DNA of 64,000 nt from Alistipes sp. GTDB taxonomy: Bacteria; Bacteroidota; Bacteroidia; Bacteroidales; Rikenellaceae. The notes beneath the pieces were generated by a model. It had not been told where the DNA came from and did not search any database. It worked only from the letters and a program-made list of their open reading frames with translations. Positions 24,901 through 33,155 of this stretch are shown piece after piece. Where the stretch lies: assembly GCA_020026375.1 (NCBI GenBank), contig JAHHQN010000002.1:62001-126000 (forward strand). The letters run 5' to 3'. Positions within the stretch are counted from its first letter, which is position 1. Every line of letters starts with the position of its first letter. The position numbers and the translations under genes are program-made.

Positions 24901-26214
24901 CTAAAGGTCGGTGTTCCACTCTCCGGCGGCATCTTCACAGATGACGGGGCGGTGTTTTTCCACCGATTTGAGCCATTGGTAGGCCTTATACATGTTGTAG
25001 CCGTTGCCCGACTGTCCGCCCAGCGAGAAGGCCACCACACAGGTGAAGTTGCGCGAACGGTAGTACATGCTCTTCACGCGCTCGAGGTATTCGCCCGCCA
25101 GCGAGGGGTCGTTGGAGGGGGTGCCGCCCACGGTGCGGTCGTCGCGACGGTCGGGGCAGTGGATATTGGCCTTGTCGATGACATAGAGTCCCAGACGGTC
25201 ACACTGCTCGTAGAACCACACCGGCTGGGGATAGTCGGGGGTGATGGTGTTGTAGCCCTGACGCTTGATGGCGCGCAGCTCGGTGAGGGTGGTCTTGGCA
25301 TCTTTGGCCGAGTTGTAAACCTTCTTCTTGAGTTGCAGCTCCTTGCCCCAGCGCATCAGACGGCCGTCCTTGAATTCGGTCTTGCCGAAGCCCACCTTCA
25401 GCGGCATGTACTCCTTGTAGGCACCCTTGCGGCGGGTGAAGAGCATCACCTTGTAGAACGGGGCGTCCTTCACGCCGGGCTGCCATTTGAAGGCGGCCGT
25501 GTTGTAGATGAACGGGGTGAAACGCACCGTGTCGGTCGAGCGCCCGCGGAGGGTGATGTCCGTGATGTTGAACTCCTGCAATTTTCCTGCCGGAGAGTAG
25601 ATGTCGTAGCCCACGGTGACCGTTTCGTCGTAGTTGTAGGCGTTCTGTGCGACAATCTTGAGGTCGAGCATGGCGAAGTTGCGGCCCAGGGTGTCGGGTA
25701 TGAGAGCGATTTCGTAGTCACGTATCGAACGTTTGTTCTGGTAGTAGAGATACGAGTTGTCGAAGGCCTCGCGCACGGGAGCCTGGAAATTGAGTTGGGG
25801 CGTGCGGCTCTTGCGCATGATGACCACCACCTCGTTGGCTCCCTCGCGGATATAGGGCGTGAGGGCGAACTCCGACGGGGTGATGGAATCCTCCACCTCG
25901 GCCACCTTCTTGCCGTTGACGAGCAGGGTGTAGGCCGTGCCGACATTCTCCAGATGGAGGTAGACGTTGCCGTCGGTCCACACATAGGGGATATCGATGC
26001 TCTGCCCCATGGCTACCGAGCTGCCCTCCATGGCCACCGCCTTGGGCGAGTAGATGATGGCGTGTTCCGAATTGGAGGAGTTACGCGTGTCGGCGTCCTG
26101 ACGCAGATTGTAGGGCAGAACCTCGCTGCGGTAGATTTTGCCGGCCTCCTGGGCCGACACCGAATGGGCGGATACTAAACCCGCAAACAGTAGTATAAAA
26201 GGTTTGATGTTCAT
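24901..26214 (-). CDS. Secreted GH2-like pseudoenzyme
   Basis: A 437-residue relative of glycoside hydrolase family 2 (beta-galactosidase type). I start it at the ATG at 26214, giving the signal peptide KPFILLFAGLVSAHSVSAQ. Sugar-binding, Ig-like and partial TIM-barrel regions follow in GH2 order. The end aligns closely with the LacZ acid/base region, but IWSLGNESG reads AFSLGGQSG: Asn-Glu is replaced by Gly400-Gln401. The metal/active-site segment DEANIETHG reads DKANIHCPD, and the protein stops just after the equivalent of the ATDI segment, so the nucleophile region is absent. There are no frameshifts and a consensus promoter precedes it, so it looks like a kept, non-catalytic, perhaps sugar-binding protein rather than a dying gene. 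Confidence 0.8.
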   Translation of the reverse strand: MNIKPFILLFAGLVSAHSVSAQEAGKIYRSEVLPYNLRQDADTRNSSNSEHAIIYSPKAVAMEGSSVAMGQSIDIPYVWTDGNVYLHLENVGTAYTLLVNGKKVAEVEDSITPSEFALTPYIREGANEVVVIMRKSRTPQLNFQAPVREAFDNSYLYYQNKRSIRDYEIALIPDTLGRNFAMLDLKIVAQNAYNYDETVTVGYDIYSPAGKLQEFNITDITLRGRSTDTVRFTPFIYNTAAFKWQPGVKDAPFYKVMLFTRRKGAYKEYMPLKVGFGKTEFKDGRLMRWGKELQLKKKVYNSAKDAKTTLTELRAIKRQGYNTITPDYPQPVWFYEQCDRLGLYVIDKANIHCPDRRDDRTVGGTPSNDPSLAGEYLERVKSMYYRSRNFTCVVAFSLGGQSGNGYNMYKAYQWLKSVEKHRPVICEDAAGEWNTDL

Positions 26215-26237
26215 CGCGCACATGTTAGTATGTAGGA

Positions 26238-26268
26238 CAAAGGTACTTTTTTTTTGACAAATCACAAA
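26238..26268 (-). promoter_or_regulatory. Promoter of the GH2-like/rlmH/luxR message
   Basis: On the minus strand TTTG (26268-26265), 19 bases, TACCTTTG (26245-26238): an exact consensus match, ending about 24 bases before the start codon. It interleaves with the divergent asnS promoter. Confidence 0.8.
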
Positions 26269-26283
26269 TAAAAGCTATCTTTG
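26253..26283 (+). promoter_or_regulatory. Promoter of asnS
   Basis: TTTG (26253-26256), 19 bases, TATCTTTG (26276-26283): an exact consensus match. It places the transcription start near 26288 and supports the asnS start at 26326 rather than an upstream TTG codon. Confidence 0.8.
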
Positions 26284-26325
26284 TCAATTCAAAAACACGA
26301 TTCAGAGATAGTTAAAAATCAAGAT

Positions 26326-27714
26326 ATGAAAACGCAAAGAATAGTAGAGATTCTCAAGTCGGGTGTCGTGGACACCGATATCGTCGTTAAGGGCTGGGTC
26401 AGAACCAAGCGCGGCAACAAGAATGTGGCGTTCATCGCCTTGAACGACGGCTCTTGCGTAGCCAACATTCAGGTGGTTGTCGATTTGCAGAAAATCGCCG
26501 AGGAGCAGCTCAAAACCATCACCACAGGTGCCTGTATCCGTGTCGACGGCCGTCTGGTGCAGTCGTTGGGCAAGGGTCAGGGCGTTGAGGTGCAGGCCGA
26601 GAAAATCGAGGTCTACGGTACTGCCGACCCCGAAACCTATCCCCTGCAGAAGAAGGGCCACTCGCTGGAGTTCCTGCGTGACATCGCCTACCTGCGTCCG
26701 CGCACCAACACCTTCGGTGCCGTGCTGCGTATCCGCCACGCCATGGCCTATGCCATTCACGAGTATTTCAACAAGAACGGATTCTATTATTTCCACACCC
26801 CTCTGATTACCGCTTCGGACTGCGAGGGCGCGGGTGCCATGTTCCAGGTGACCACCCTGCCCCTGAACAATGTCCCCAGGAACGAGGAGGGTAAGGTCGA
26901 CTATTCACAGGATTTCTTCGGCAAGTCGTGCAACCTGACCGTGTCGGGTCAGCTGGAGGGCGAGCTGGGTGCCTTGTCGCTGGGTCGTATCTACACCTTC
27001 GGCCCCACGTTCCGTGCCGAAAACTCCAACACTCCCCGTCACGCGTCGGAGTTCTGGATGATTGAGCCCGAGGCTGCGTTCTACGACCTCGACGACAACA
27101 TGGAACTGGCCGAGGACTTCCTCAAGTATCTGATTCAGTATGCGCTGGACCACTGCATGGAGGACCTCGAGTTCATGAACAAGATGTGGGACGAGGGTCT
27201 GATCGAGCGTCTGAAGTTCGTCGTAAGCAACGACTTCAAGCACCTCGACTACACCGAGGGTATCGAGATTCTGAAGGCTTCGGGCCGCAAGTTCGAGTTC
27301 CCCTGCGACTGGGGTTGCGATCTCCAGTCGGAGCATGAGCGCTACCTGGTCGAGGAGCATTTCAAGCGTCCCGTGGTGCTGATCAACTATCCCAAGGAGA
27401 TCAAGGCCTTCTACATGAAGCAGAACGACGACGGCAAGACCGTTCGCGCGATGGACGTCCTCTTCCCCAAAATCGGCGAGATTATCGGCGGTTCGGAGCG
27501 TGAGGCCGACTACGGCAAGCTCCGCGCAAGAGTCCAGGAACTGGGCATGAGCGAGAAGGACATCTGGTGGTATCTCGACACCCGCAAGTGGGGTTCGGCA
27601 CCTCACTCCGGTTTCGGTCTGGGCTTCGAGCGTCTGCTGATGTTCGTCACCGGCATGACCAACATCCGTGACGTGATTCCCTTCCCCCGTACTCCCCAGC
27701 ACGCGGATTTCTAG
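26326..27714 (+). CDS. asnS: Asparagine-tRNA ligase
   Basis: Class IIb aminoacyl-tRNA synthetase charging tRNA-Asn. The 462-residue protein has the N-terminal OB-fold anticodon domain (about 20-110, GWVRTKRGNKNVAFIALND), the class II motif 2 region FGPTFRAENSNTPRHASEF, and motif 3 SGFGLGFERLLMFVTG. The ending FPRTPQHADF is typical of AsnRS and separates it from AspRS. The start is fixed by the promoter: a possible TTG at 26281 overlaps the -7 box. A hairpin follows 24 bases after the stop. Confidence 0.96.
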   Translation: MKTQRIVEILKSGVVDTDIVVKGWVRTKRGNKNVAFIALNDGSCVANIQVVVDLQKIAEEQLKTITTGACIRVDGRLVQSLGKGQGVEVQAEKIEVYGTADPETYPLQKKGHSLEFLRDIAYLRPRTNTFGAVLRIRHAMAYAIHEYFNKNGFYYFHTPLITASDCEGAGAMFQVTTLPLNNVPRNEEGKVDYSQDFFGKSCNLTVSGQLEGELGALSLGRIYTFGPTFRAENSNTPRHASEFWMIEPEAAFYDLDDNMELAEDFLKYLIQYALDHCMEDLEFMNKMWDEGLIERLKFVVSNDFKHLDYTEGIEILKASGRKFEFPCDWGCDLQSEHERYLVEEHFKRPVVLINYPKEIKAFYMKQNDDGKTVRAMDVLFPKIGEIIGGSEREADYGKLRARVQELGMSEKDIWWYLDTRKWGSAPHSGFGLGFERLLMFVTGMTNIRDVIPFPRTPQHADF

Positions 27715-27738
27715 AACAACGAATGACCTCATATAGCG

Positions 27739-27773
27739 AATGGCTGCCCGTAATCCGTTTACGGGCAGCCATT
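27739..27773 (+). terminator. Hairpin after asnS, no U tract
   Basis: AATGGCTGCCCGTAA pairs with TTACGGGCAGCCATT (15 pairs, five-base loop) in the asnS-rpoN gap. No T run follows on either strand, so it may be a weak terminator or an mRNA-end stabiliser. Confidence 0.45.
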
Positions 27774-27851
27774 ACCGCAAAAATAAACCCTGCAACCCCA
27801 ACCGAATGAAGAAACCAAATTGGTAAGACAACTTAAACAATTTGGAAAAAT

Positions 27852-29276
27852 ATGGCTATCAATCAAAAACAGATAATTGCTTTACAGCAGAAGCTCTCTC
27901 CGCAGCAGATTCAGATGATCAAGTTGCTGGAGCTGCCCACCATGCAGCTCGAACAGCGCATCAAGCAGGAAATCGAGGACAACATCGTCCTGGAAGAGGA
28001 GGTGCACAGGGACGACGACGAGGGTGAGGCACCCAAGGAGATTTCTGTCGACGAATACCTCAAGGAGGACGCCACACCGTCGTACAAGAGCCACATCAAC
28101 AACTTCTCGAAGGACGACAAGGAACGTCCCCTGTTTCTGACCAGCGGCCGCTCGTTGCAGGAGTACCTCATGGAGCAGCTCGGCTACCGCAACCTCTCGG
28201 AGCGCGAGGAGCAGATTGCCACCTATCTGGTGGGCAGCATCGACGAGGACGGTTATCTGCGTCGCGATTTGGAGGCCGTGTCGGACGACATCGCCTTCTC
28301 GCAGGGCGTGGAGGTGAGCGTCGGCGAGCTGGAACACCTGCTCTCGATCATTCATGACCTCGAACCCTCGGGTGTGGGCGCACGCAACCTCCAGGAGTGT
28401 CTGGTGCTTCAGATGAAGGAGAAGAACCTCGACACGCCGGCCAAGCGTCTGGCCAAGACCATTCTCACCGACTACTTCGAGGAGTTTGTGAAGAAGCACT
28501 ACGAGAAACTCGTGGCCCGTCTTCAGGTGTCGGAGGACGAATTCAGGGCGGCCATCGACGAAATCACCCGTCTCTCGCCCAAGCCCGGCAACATGTACTC
28601 CGAGGGCGGCACCGACACCACCCCCTACATCATTCCCGACTTTATCCTCGACTACGAGGAGGGGAACTTCAACCTGTCGCTCAACTCGGGCAATGTGCCG
28701 GAGGTGAGGGTCAACCGCCGCTATGTCGACATGATGCGCGACATGGTGACGCCCGACGGACGGGTCAGGGAGAAGGACCGCGAGGCCGTGCAGTTCGTCA
28801 AGAACAAGATTGACTCGGCCAAATGGTTCATTGCGGCCATCAAGCAGCGTCAGTCGACCCTCATGCGCACGATGCAGACCATATTGGACTACCAGCAGGA
28901 GTATTTCAAGGACGGTGACATGTCGAAGCTCCGCCCGATGATTCTCAAGGACATTGCCGACCGCACGGGGTTGGACGTGTCGACCATCTCGAGAGTGGTG
29001 AACAGCAAGTATGTGCAGACGCAGTTCGGCATCATTCTGCTCAAGACGCTCTTCTCGGAGGCCATGCAGACCGAGAGCGGCAAGGAGGTGTCGAGCTACG
29101 AAATCAAGACCATTCTCCGCAAATGTGTCGACGAGGAGGACAAACGCCATCCGCTGACCGACGAGGCGCTGATGGATATCCTCAAGGAGAAGGGCTATGT
29201 CATCGCGCGCCGCACGGTGGCCAAATACCGCGAGATGCTCGACATTCCCGTGGCCCGGCTCCGCAAACAGATTTAA
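27852..29276 (+). CDS. rpoN: RNA polymerase sigma-54 factor
   Basis: Alternative sigma factor that works with AAA+ enhancer-binding activators. The 474-residue protein is complete: region I is glutamine-rich (IIALQQKLSPQQIQMIKLLE), followed by an acidic linker (LEEEVHRDDDEGEAP), the core-binding domain, and the DNA-binding part with a helix-turn-helix (DVSTISRVVNSKYVQT) and the C-terminal RpoN box (ARRTVAKYREMLDIP). No activator is encoded in this window. I see no consensus promoter just upstream, so it may be read from asnS. A PAP2-like membrane protein starts 12 bases downstream. Confidence 0.95.
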   Translation: MAINQKQIIALQQKLSPQQIQMIKLLELPTMQLEQRIKQEIEDNIVLEEEVHRDDDEGEAPKEISVDEYLKEDATPSYKSHINNFSKDDKERPLFLTSGRSLQEYLMEQLGYRNLSEREEQIATYLVGSIDEDGYLRRDLEAVSDDIAFSQGVEVSVGELEHLLSIIHDLEPSGVGARNLQECLVLQMKEKNLDTPAKRLAKTILTDYFEEFVKKHYEKLVARLQVSEDEFRAAIDEITRLSPKPGNMYSEGGTDTTPYIIPDFILDYEEGNFNLSLNSGNVPEVRVNRRYVDMMRDMVTPDGRVREKDREAVQFVKNKIDSAKWFIAAIKQRQSTLMRTMQTILDYQQEYFKDGDMSKLRPMILKDIADRTGLDVSTISRVVNSKYVQTQFGIILLKTLFSEAMQTESGKEVSSYEIKTILRKCVDEEDKRHPLTDEALMDILKEKGYVIARRTVAKYREMLDIPVARLRKQI

Positions 29277-29288
29277 GACTTTTATTCG

Positions 29289-29894
29289 ATGAATTACCAT
29301 AAGGCAGCCACGGCGGTGTCGTGGATTTTCCACCCGTTCTTCATGCCCACCTACATGTTGGTCATGTTGCTGACGATGACGGTGTTTTCGCTCTATTCAC
29401 TGCCCCTGAAGCTCTATCTGCTGTGGGTGGTGGGGCTTTATTCGCTCATCATTCCCGGACTGATGCTCTTCGTGCTGCGTCCGCTGGGGCTTATCTCCAG
29501 CTACAAGATTGACAACCGCCGCGAGCGTTACATTCCGCTGCTCATCGGTGCAGTGTGCTATGTGCTGTGCGCCATCACCTTTGCGCGTATCCCCTCGATG
29601 GATTTCCTGCGCAAGTTCATGATGGGGGCGGCGGCCTGCGAGGTGATGTGTCTGGTGGTGTCGCTGCGCTGGAAAATCAGCCTCCACCTCACGGCCATGG
29701 GTGCCGCCATGTCGGTGCTGCTGCTGATCAACTATCTGGGGACTCAGGCCTTCGTGCCGCTGGTCATCACCACACTGGCCGCCGGTCTGCTGGCCTCGTC
29801 GCGCCTCTATCTGGGGTGTCACACCCCGTTGCAGGTGGCGGCAGGCTTCGGTGGCGGATTTCTTGTGATGCTCTTTGCGTTCCTGTTCTTCTGA
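29289..29894 (+). CDS. PAP2-like membrane protein
   Basis: A 201-residue integral membrane protein with about six hydrophobic segments. It resembles the PAP2 lipid phosphatase superfamily: a KIDNRRERY element like motif 1 (K-x6-R), a central SLH histidine like motif 2, and SRLYLGCHTPLQ like motif 3 (SR-x5-H-x3-D) but with glutamine in place of the usual aspartate. Substrate could be an undecaprenyl or phosphatidyl phosphate, if it is active at all. It follows rpoN by 12 bases and is probably co-transcribed with it. Confidence 0.7.
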   Translation: MNYHKAATAVSWIFHPFFMPTYMLVMLLTMTVFSLYSLPLKLYLLWVVGLYSLIIPGLMLFVLRPLGLISSYKIDNRRERYIPLLIGAVCYVLCAITFARIPSMDFLRKFMMGAAACEVMCLVVSLRWKISLHLTAMGAAMSVLLLINYLGTQAFVPLVITTLAAGLLASSRLYLGCHTPLQVAAGFGGGFLVMLFAFLFF

Positions 29895-29911
29895 TTCTGA
29901 CGATTTTTTAC

Positions 29912-29919
29912 TATATTTG
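29912..29919 (+). promoter_or_regulatory. -7 box before the membrane protein gene at 29953
   Basis: TATATTTG matches TAnnTTTG, 33 bases before the start codon. The -33 side (TTCTG) is a poor match. Confidence 0.45.
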
Positions 29920-29952
29920 TCAGAGTAACTAACCTTTTGACACCTGAATCGC

Positions 29953-30375
29953 ATGAAGTATTTTATGATTTCGCTGTCGGTTGCGGTATCCGTAATCATC
30001 AACGTCATTCCCTCGTTTTTCAACAACGGAATCGGCAGCGTGTTGAGAACCCTCCATCTGAACCAGCTTTCGACCGATACGCTGAAAATCATCACTGCGC
30101 TCATCGTTCTGGCGGTCTACGCCTACGAACTCATGCGCAAGTACTCCAAACGCCGACTCTTCGCCATCTTCGTGGCGTTGTGTGTCTATCCGCTGCTGCT
30201 GTGCTTCATGCGTATGCCCGAGGGCAATCCGCTCAACTACATTCCCTACTGGCTGACCTGTCTGATTGATGATGGTGCCTATGTGGCTCCCGTGACGGCG
30301 GTCTTTGACTGGGTGGTGGCCGTGGTGCTGTCGGTGTGGGTGGCACGCGGTTGCATGAGGATTCATCGCGACTGA
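29953..30375 (+). CDS. Membrane protein of unknown function
   Basis: A 140-residue protein with four probable membrane segments (about residues 3-24, 46-62, 66-85 and 112-132). It has no motif that I recognise. It has its own -7 box and is followed by a strong two-way terminator, so it may be a separate unit downstream of the rpoN gene pair. The frame is supported by hydrophobic periodicity and typical codon use; an overlapping + strand frame starting at 29937 has no such features. Confidence 0.65.
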   Translation: MKYFMISLSVAVSVIINVIPSFFNNGIGSVLRTLHLNQLSTDTLKIITALIVLAVYAYELMRKYSKRRLFAIFVALCVYPLLLCFMRMPEGNPLNYIPYWLTCLIDDGAYVAPVTAVFDWVVAVVLSVWVARGCMRIHRD

Positions 30376-30403
30376 CCCCGCTCTGCGAGCAAAGAAGATA
30401 AAG

Positions 30404-30446
30404 AAAACGAGCAGCCCGAATTTCGATTTCGGGCTGCTCGTTTTTT
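30404..30446. terminator. Bidirectional terminator
   Basis: AAAACGAGCAGCCCGAA pairs with TTCGGGCTGCTCGTTTT around a short loop, with T runs on both strands. It separates the + strand membrane protein gene from the converging DUF4923-like gene. Confidence 0.85.
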
Positions 30447-30464
30447 GTGGGTGTGCGCGGAGAC

Positions 30465-31193
30465 TTATTTCGTGAATTCGAATCCGACGTAGAGACTCTT
30501 GTACTTTTTGAACGCGTCAATGAGGGTCTGATACTTCTCGAGCTTGTTCTCCTTGTCCAGCGACTGGACAATCTCGAGCAGACGACTCATCGGGAACAAC
30601 AGCTGCAAGCGCTCGCCGTTGAGGTAGATGTGTCCCGTGATGCCGATGGGTTTGATTTTGTCGGCATACTTCTTTTTGCGCTCCTCGCGGCGGCGGTCGA
30701 TTTCGGCCCTGGCCTCCTCGGAGAGATACTTCTCTTCGCGGCGTTCGCGCTCGGCCAGACGCTGCTCGATTTCCGCGGCGTTGTGGCTGCGGAGGGTCAT
30801 CTCTATCTCGTGGGTGGCGGCATCGTAGGTGAAGTCGCCTCCGGCCTCATGCTTGCCGTCGGTGGCCGTGAAACGGTTGTCGCGCGTGAAGGTCACATGA
30901 CACGAGCCGGGAACCACACCCGCCATCTTGTAGATGCTTTCCAGCTGCTCGCGCACGGTCGACTCGAGGAACGACGCTCCGAGCTTGGCCGTCAGGTCGT
31001 CGCCCTCGAACTTTACACCGGGAGCGGCGTAGGTCCACTCGCGGAGCAGCACCTGCTCGGTGAGCTTGCCGTCGGTGGCCTTGTCGAGCTGCTCGGCGGC
31101 CGCTTTCTTGAACAGGTCGGTCCAGTCCTGTGCCGCGGCGGAACCTGCTGTGAGGGTGAGTGCCGCGAGGGTTGTAATCCAGATTTTCTTCAT
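30465..31193 (-). CDS. Secreted DUF4923-like protein
   Basis: A 242-residue exported protein with a clear signal peptide (KIWITTLAALTLTAGSAAAQ). The mature part resembles the lipocalin-like Bacteroidales family DUF4923 (REWTYAAPGVKFEGDDLTAK and a FTRDNRFTAT strand), recognised from memory. Unusually it contains a strongly charged segment (about residues 146-190, rich in E, R and K) that looks like a helical or coiled-coil insertion, before the C-terminal strands. Function unknown. It is last in a colinear - strand run, ten bases after nadE. Confidence 0.7.
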   Translation of the reverse strand: MKKIWITTLAALTLTAGSAAAQDWTDLFKKAAAEQLDKATDGKLTEQVLLREWTYAAPGVKFEGDDLTAKLGASFLESTVREQLESIYKMAGVVPGSCHVTFTRDNRFTATDGKHEAGGDFTYDAATHEIEMTLRSHNAAEIEQRLAERERREEKYLSEEARAEIDRRREERKKKYADKIKPIGITGHIYLNGERLQLLFPMSRLLEIVQSLDKENKLEKYQTLIDAFKKYKSLYVGFEFTK

Positions 31194-31203
31194 GGTTGTT
31201 CGG

Positions 31204-33138
31204 TTAAATGTTTTCCAGCTCCTTGAGCCACATGGCGGCCACGGCGTCTGAAGGCATGCGCCAATCGCCGCGCGGTGAGAGACCCACCGAGCCGACCTTC
31301 ACTCCGTCGGGCATGGCCGAACGCTTGAACTGCTGTGAGAAGAAGCGGCGGAAGAAGGTGACGGTCCATTTGTGTATGGTTGCTGTGTCGTACACTCCCT
31401 TAAACGCGGTTTCGGCCAGGAATAGTATCTTCGAGGGCGAATATCCGTAGCGGAGGAAGTTGTAGAGGAAGAAATCGTGCAGCTCGTAGGGGCCTACCAA
31501 ATCCTCGGTTTTCTGTGCAATCTGCCCCTTTTCGTCGGCAGGCAGCAGCTCGGGACTCACGGGGGTGTCGAGAATGTCGAGCAGTGTGGCGCGGGTCTTC
31601 TCGTTGCTCTCGCTCTCGGCGGCCCATCTCACCAGGTGGCGCACCAATGTCTTGGGAATGGCGGCGTTGACACCGTACATCGACATATGGTCGCCATTGT
31701 AGGTGGCCCAGCCCAGAGCCAGCTCGCTCAGGTCGCCTGTACCGATGACCATGCCGCCCTCCTTGTTGGCCACGTCCATGAGAATCTGTGTGCGCTCGCG
31801 TGCCTGGAGGTTCTCATAGGCGGCCGAACGGTCGTCGTCGGCCAGACCGATGTCCTTCATGTGGCCCACGCAGGCGTCGCGAATGGAAATCTCGCGCAGG
31901 GTGATGCCCAGCTCGCGCATGAGGACCAGCGCATTGTTGTAGGTGCGGTCGGTGGTGCCGAATCCGGGCATGGTGATGCCGATGACGCCCTGACGGTCGA
32001 GACCCAGCAGGTCGAACGTGCGCACCGTCACCAGCAGTGCCAGTGTGGAGTCCAGACCGCCCGAGATGCCGACCACGGCTCTCTTGCAGCCCGTGTGGCT
32101 GAGACGCTTGGCCAGACCGAACGACTGAATTTTGAAAATCTCCTCGCAGCGTGCCGAGCGTGCCGGTATTTCGGCCGGCACGAAGGGCATGGGGTCGATT
32201 TTGCGGTCGAGGGCCGAGGCGCGGAGACCTTCGGGAACCTCCATCTCGATGACGGTGTTCTCCATGGCCGACTCCGACGAGCGGAAGGTGGTGTTGTGCA
32301 GACGTTCGAAATCGATGCGTTCGATGTCGACATCGGCCACCGCCATGCGCTCCTTGAGCGAGAAGCGGTCGGCCTCGGCCATCACCTGTCCGCACTCGGC
32401 GATGAGTGCCGCACCCGAGAACGAGAGGTCGGTGGTCGACTCTCCGAAACCGGCCGAGGCGTAGACATAGGCCGACAGCGTGCGTGCCGACTGTCGGGTC
32501 ACCTCGTCGCGCAGGTAGGCGTAGCGTCCCACCGTGTCGCAGGCGGCCGAGAGGTTGAAAATCACCTTTGCGCCGTTGACGGCCATGTGTGACGAGGGGG
32601 GAGTGACGGCCATGAGGTCCTCGCCCAGCTCGATGCCGAACTCCGTGCCGTTGACCTCGAAGGTCAGGTCGGAACCGAAGTCGGCCTCCGAGTCACCGAT
32701 GTAGAGTTTGTTCTCCTCGTCGCTCTCCACATTGCGTCCCGACGAGAACCAGCGGCTCTCGTTCGTGTCGCCGTAGTCGACCAGGTAGCGTTTGGGAACC
32801 ACACCCAGCACATGGCCCTGCGAGATGACTGCCGCGCAGTTGTAGAGCGAGTGGCCCTGTCGCAGAGGGGCGCCCACGATGAGCGTGAGGGGCAGTTTGC
32901 GGGTCGAGCGCACGATGGTGTAGAGGGCCTCCTCGGCGGCCGTGAGCAGCGTGGGTTGCAGGAAGAGATCCTGACAGGTGCTGCCGGTGACCGACAGTTC
33001 GGGGAACGCGAGAATCTCCACACCGCGTTGTGCGGCCTTCTCGGCCAGAGAGATTATCTGTGTGGCGTTGTAGTCGCAGTCCGCCACCTTGAGCGAGGGG
33101 ACGGCAGCCGCCACTTTCAAAAATCCGTAATTATCCAT
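31204..33138 (-). CDS. nadE: NAD synthetase, two-domain form with missing glutaminase cysteine
   Basis: Final step of NAD synthesis. Residues 1-290 form a nitrilase-type glutaminase domain and residues 330-644 the ATP-pyrophosphatase synthetase domain with the P-loop GISGGLDST. In the glutaminase part the catalytic glutamate (FPELSVTG) and lysine (VVPKRYL) are kept, but the nucleophile position, normally the cysteine of ICEDLW, is glycine 172 (IELGEDLM). Cysteine 200 in SAACDTVG is not at the catalytic position. The protein may therefore use free ammonia, or get it elsewhere, while keeping the inert domain for structure. The synthetase half appears intact. Confidence 0.93.
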   Translation of the reverse strand: MDNYGFLKVAAAVPSLKVADCDYNATQIISLAEKAAQRGVEILAFPELSVTGSTCQDLFLQPTLLTAAEEALYTIVRSTRKLPLTLIVGAPLRQGHSLYNCAAVISQGHVLGVVPKRYLVDYGDTNESRWFSSGRNVESDEENKLYIGDSEADFGSDLTFEVNGTEFGIELGEDLMAVTPPSSHMAVNGAKVIFNLSAACDTVGRYAYLRDEVTRQSARTLSAYVYASAGFGESTTDLSFSGAALIAECGQVMAEADRFSLKERMAVADVDIERIDFERLHNTTFRSSESAMENTVIEMEVPEGLRASALDRKIDPMPFVPAEIPARSARCEEIFKIQSFGLAKRLSHTGCKRAVVGISGGLDSTLALLVTVRTFDLLGLDRQGVIGITMPGFGTTDRTYNNALVLMRELGITLREISIRDACVGHMKDIGLADDDRSAAYENLQARERTQILMDVANKEGGMVIGTGDLSELALGWATYNGDHMSMYGVNAAIPKTLVRHLVRWAAESESNEKTRATLLDILDTPVSPELLPADEKGQIAQKTEDLVGPYELHDFFLYNFLRYGYSPSKILFLAETAFKGVYDTATIHKWTVTFFRRFFSQQFKRSAMPDGVKVGSVGLSPRGDWRMPSDAVAAMWLKELENI

Positions 33139-33155
33139 TTTCTGTGTTTTTTAGT

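Noticed and set aside
26281..26325. Upstream TTG start for asnS
   Set aside because: The codon overlaps the -7 promoter box, so it would lie upstream of the transcription start.
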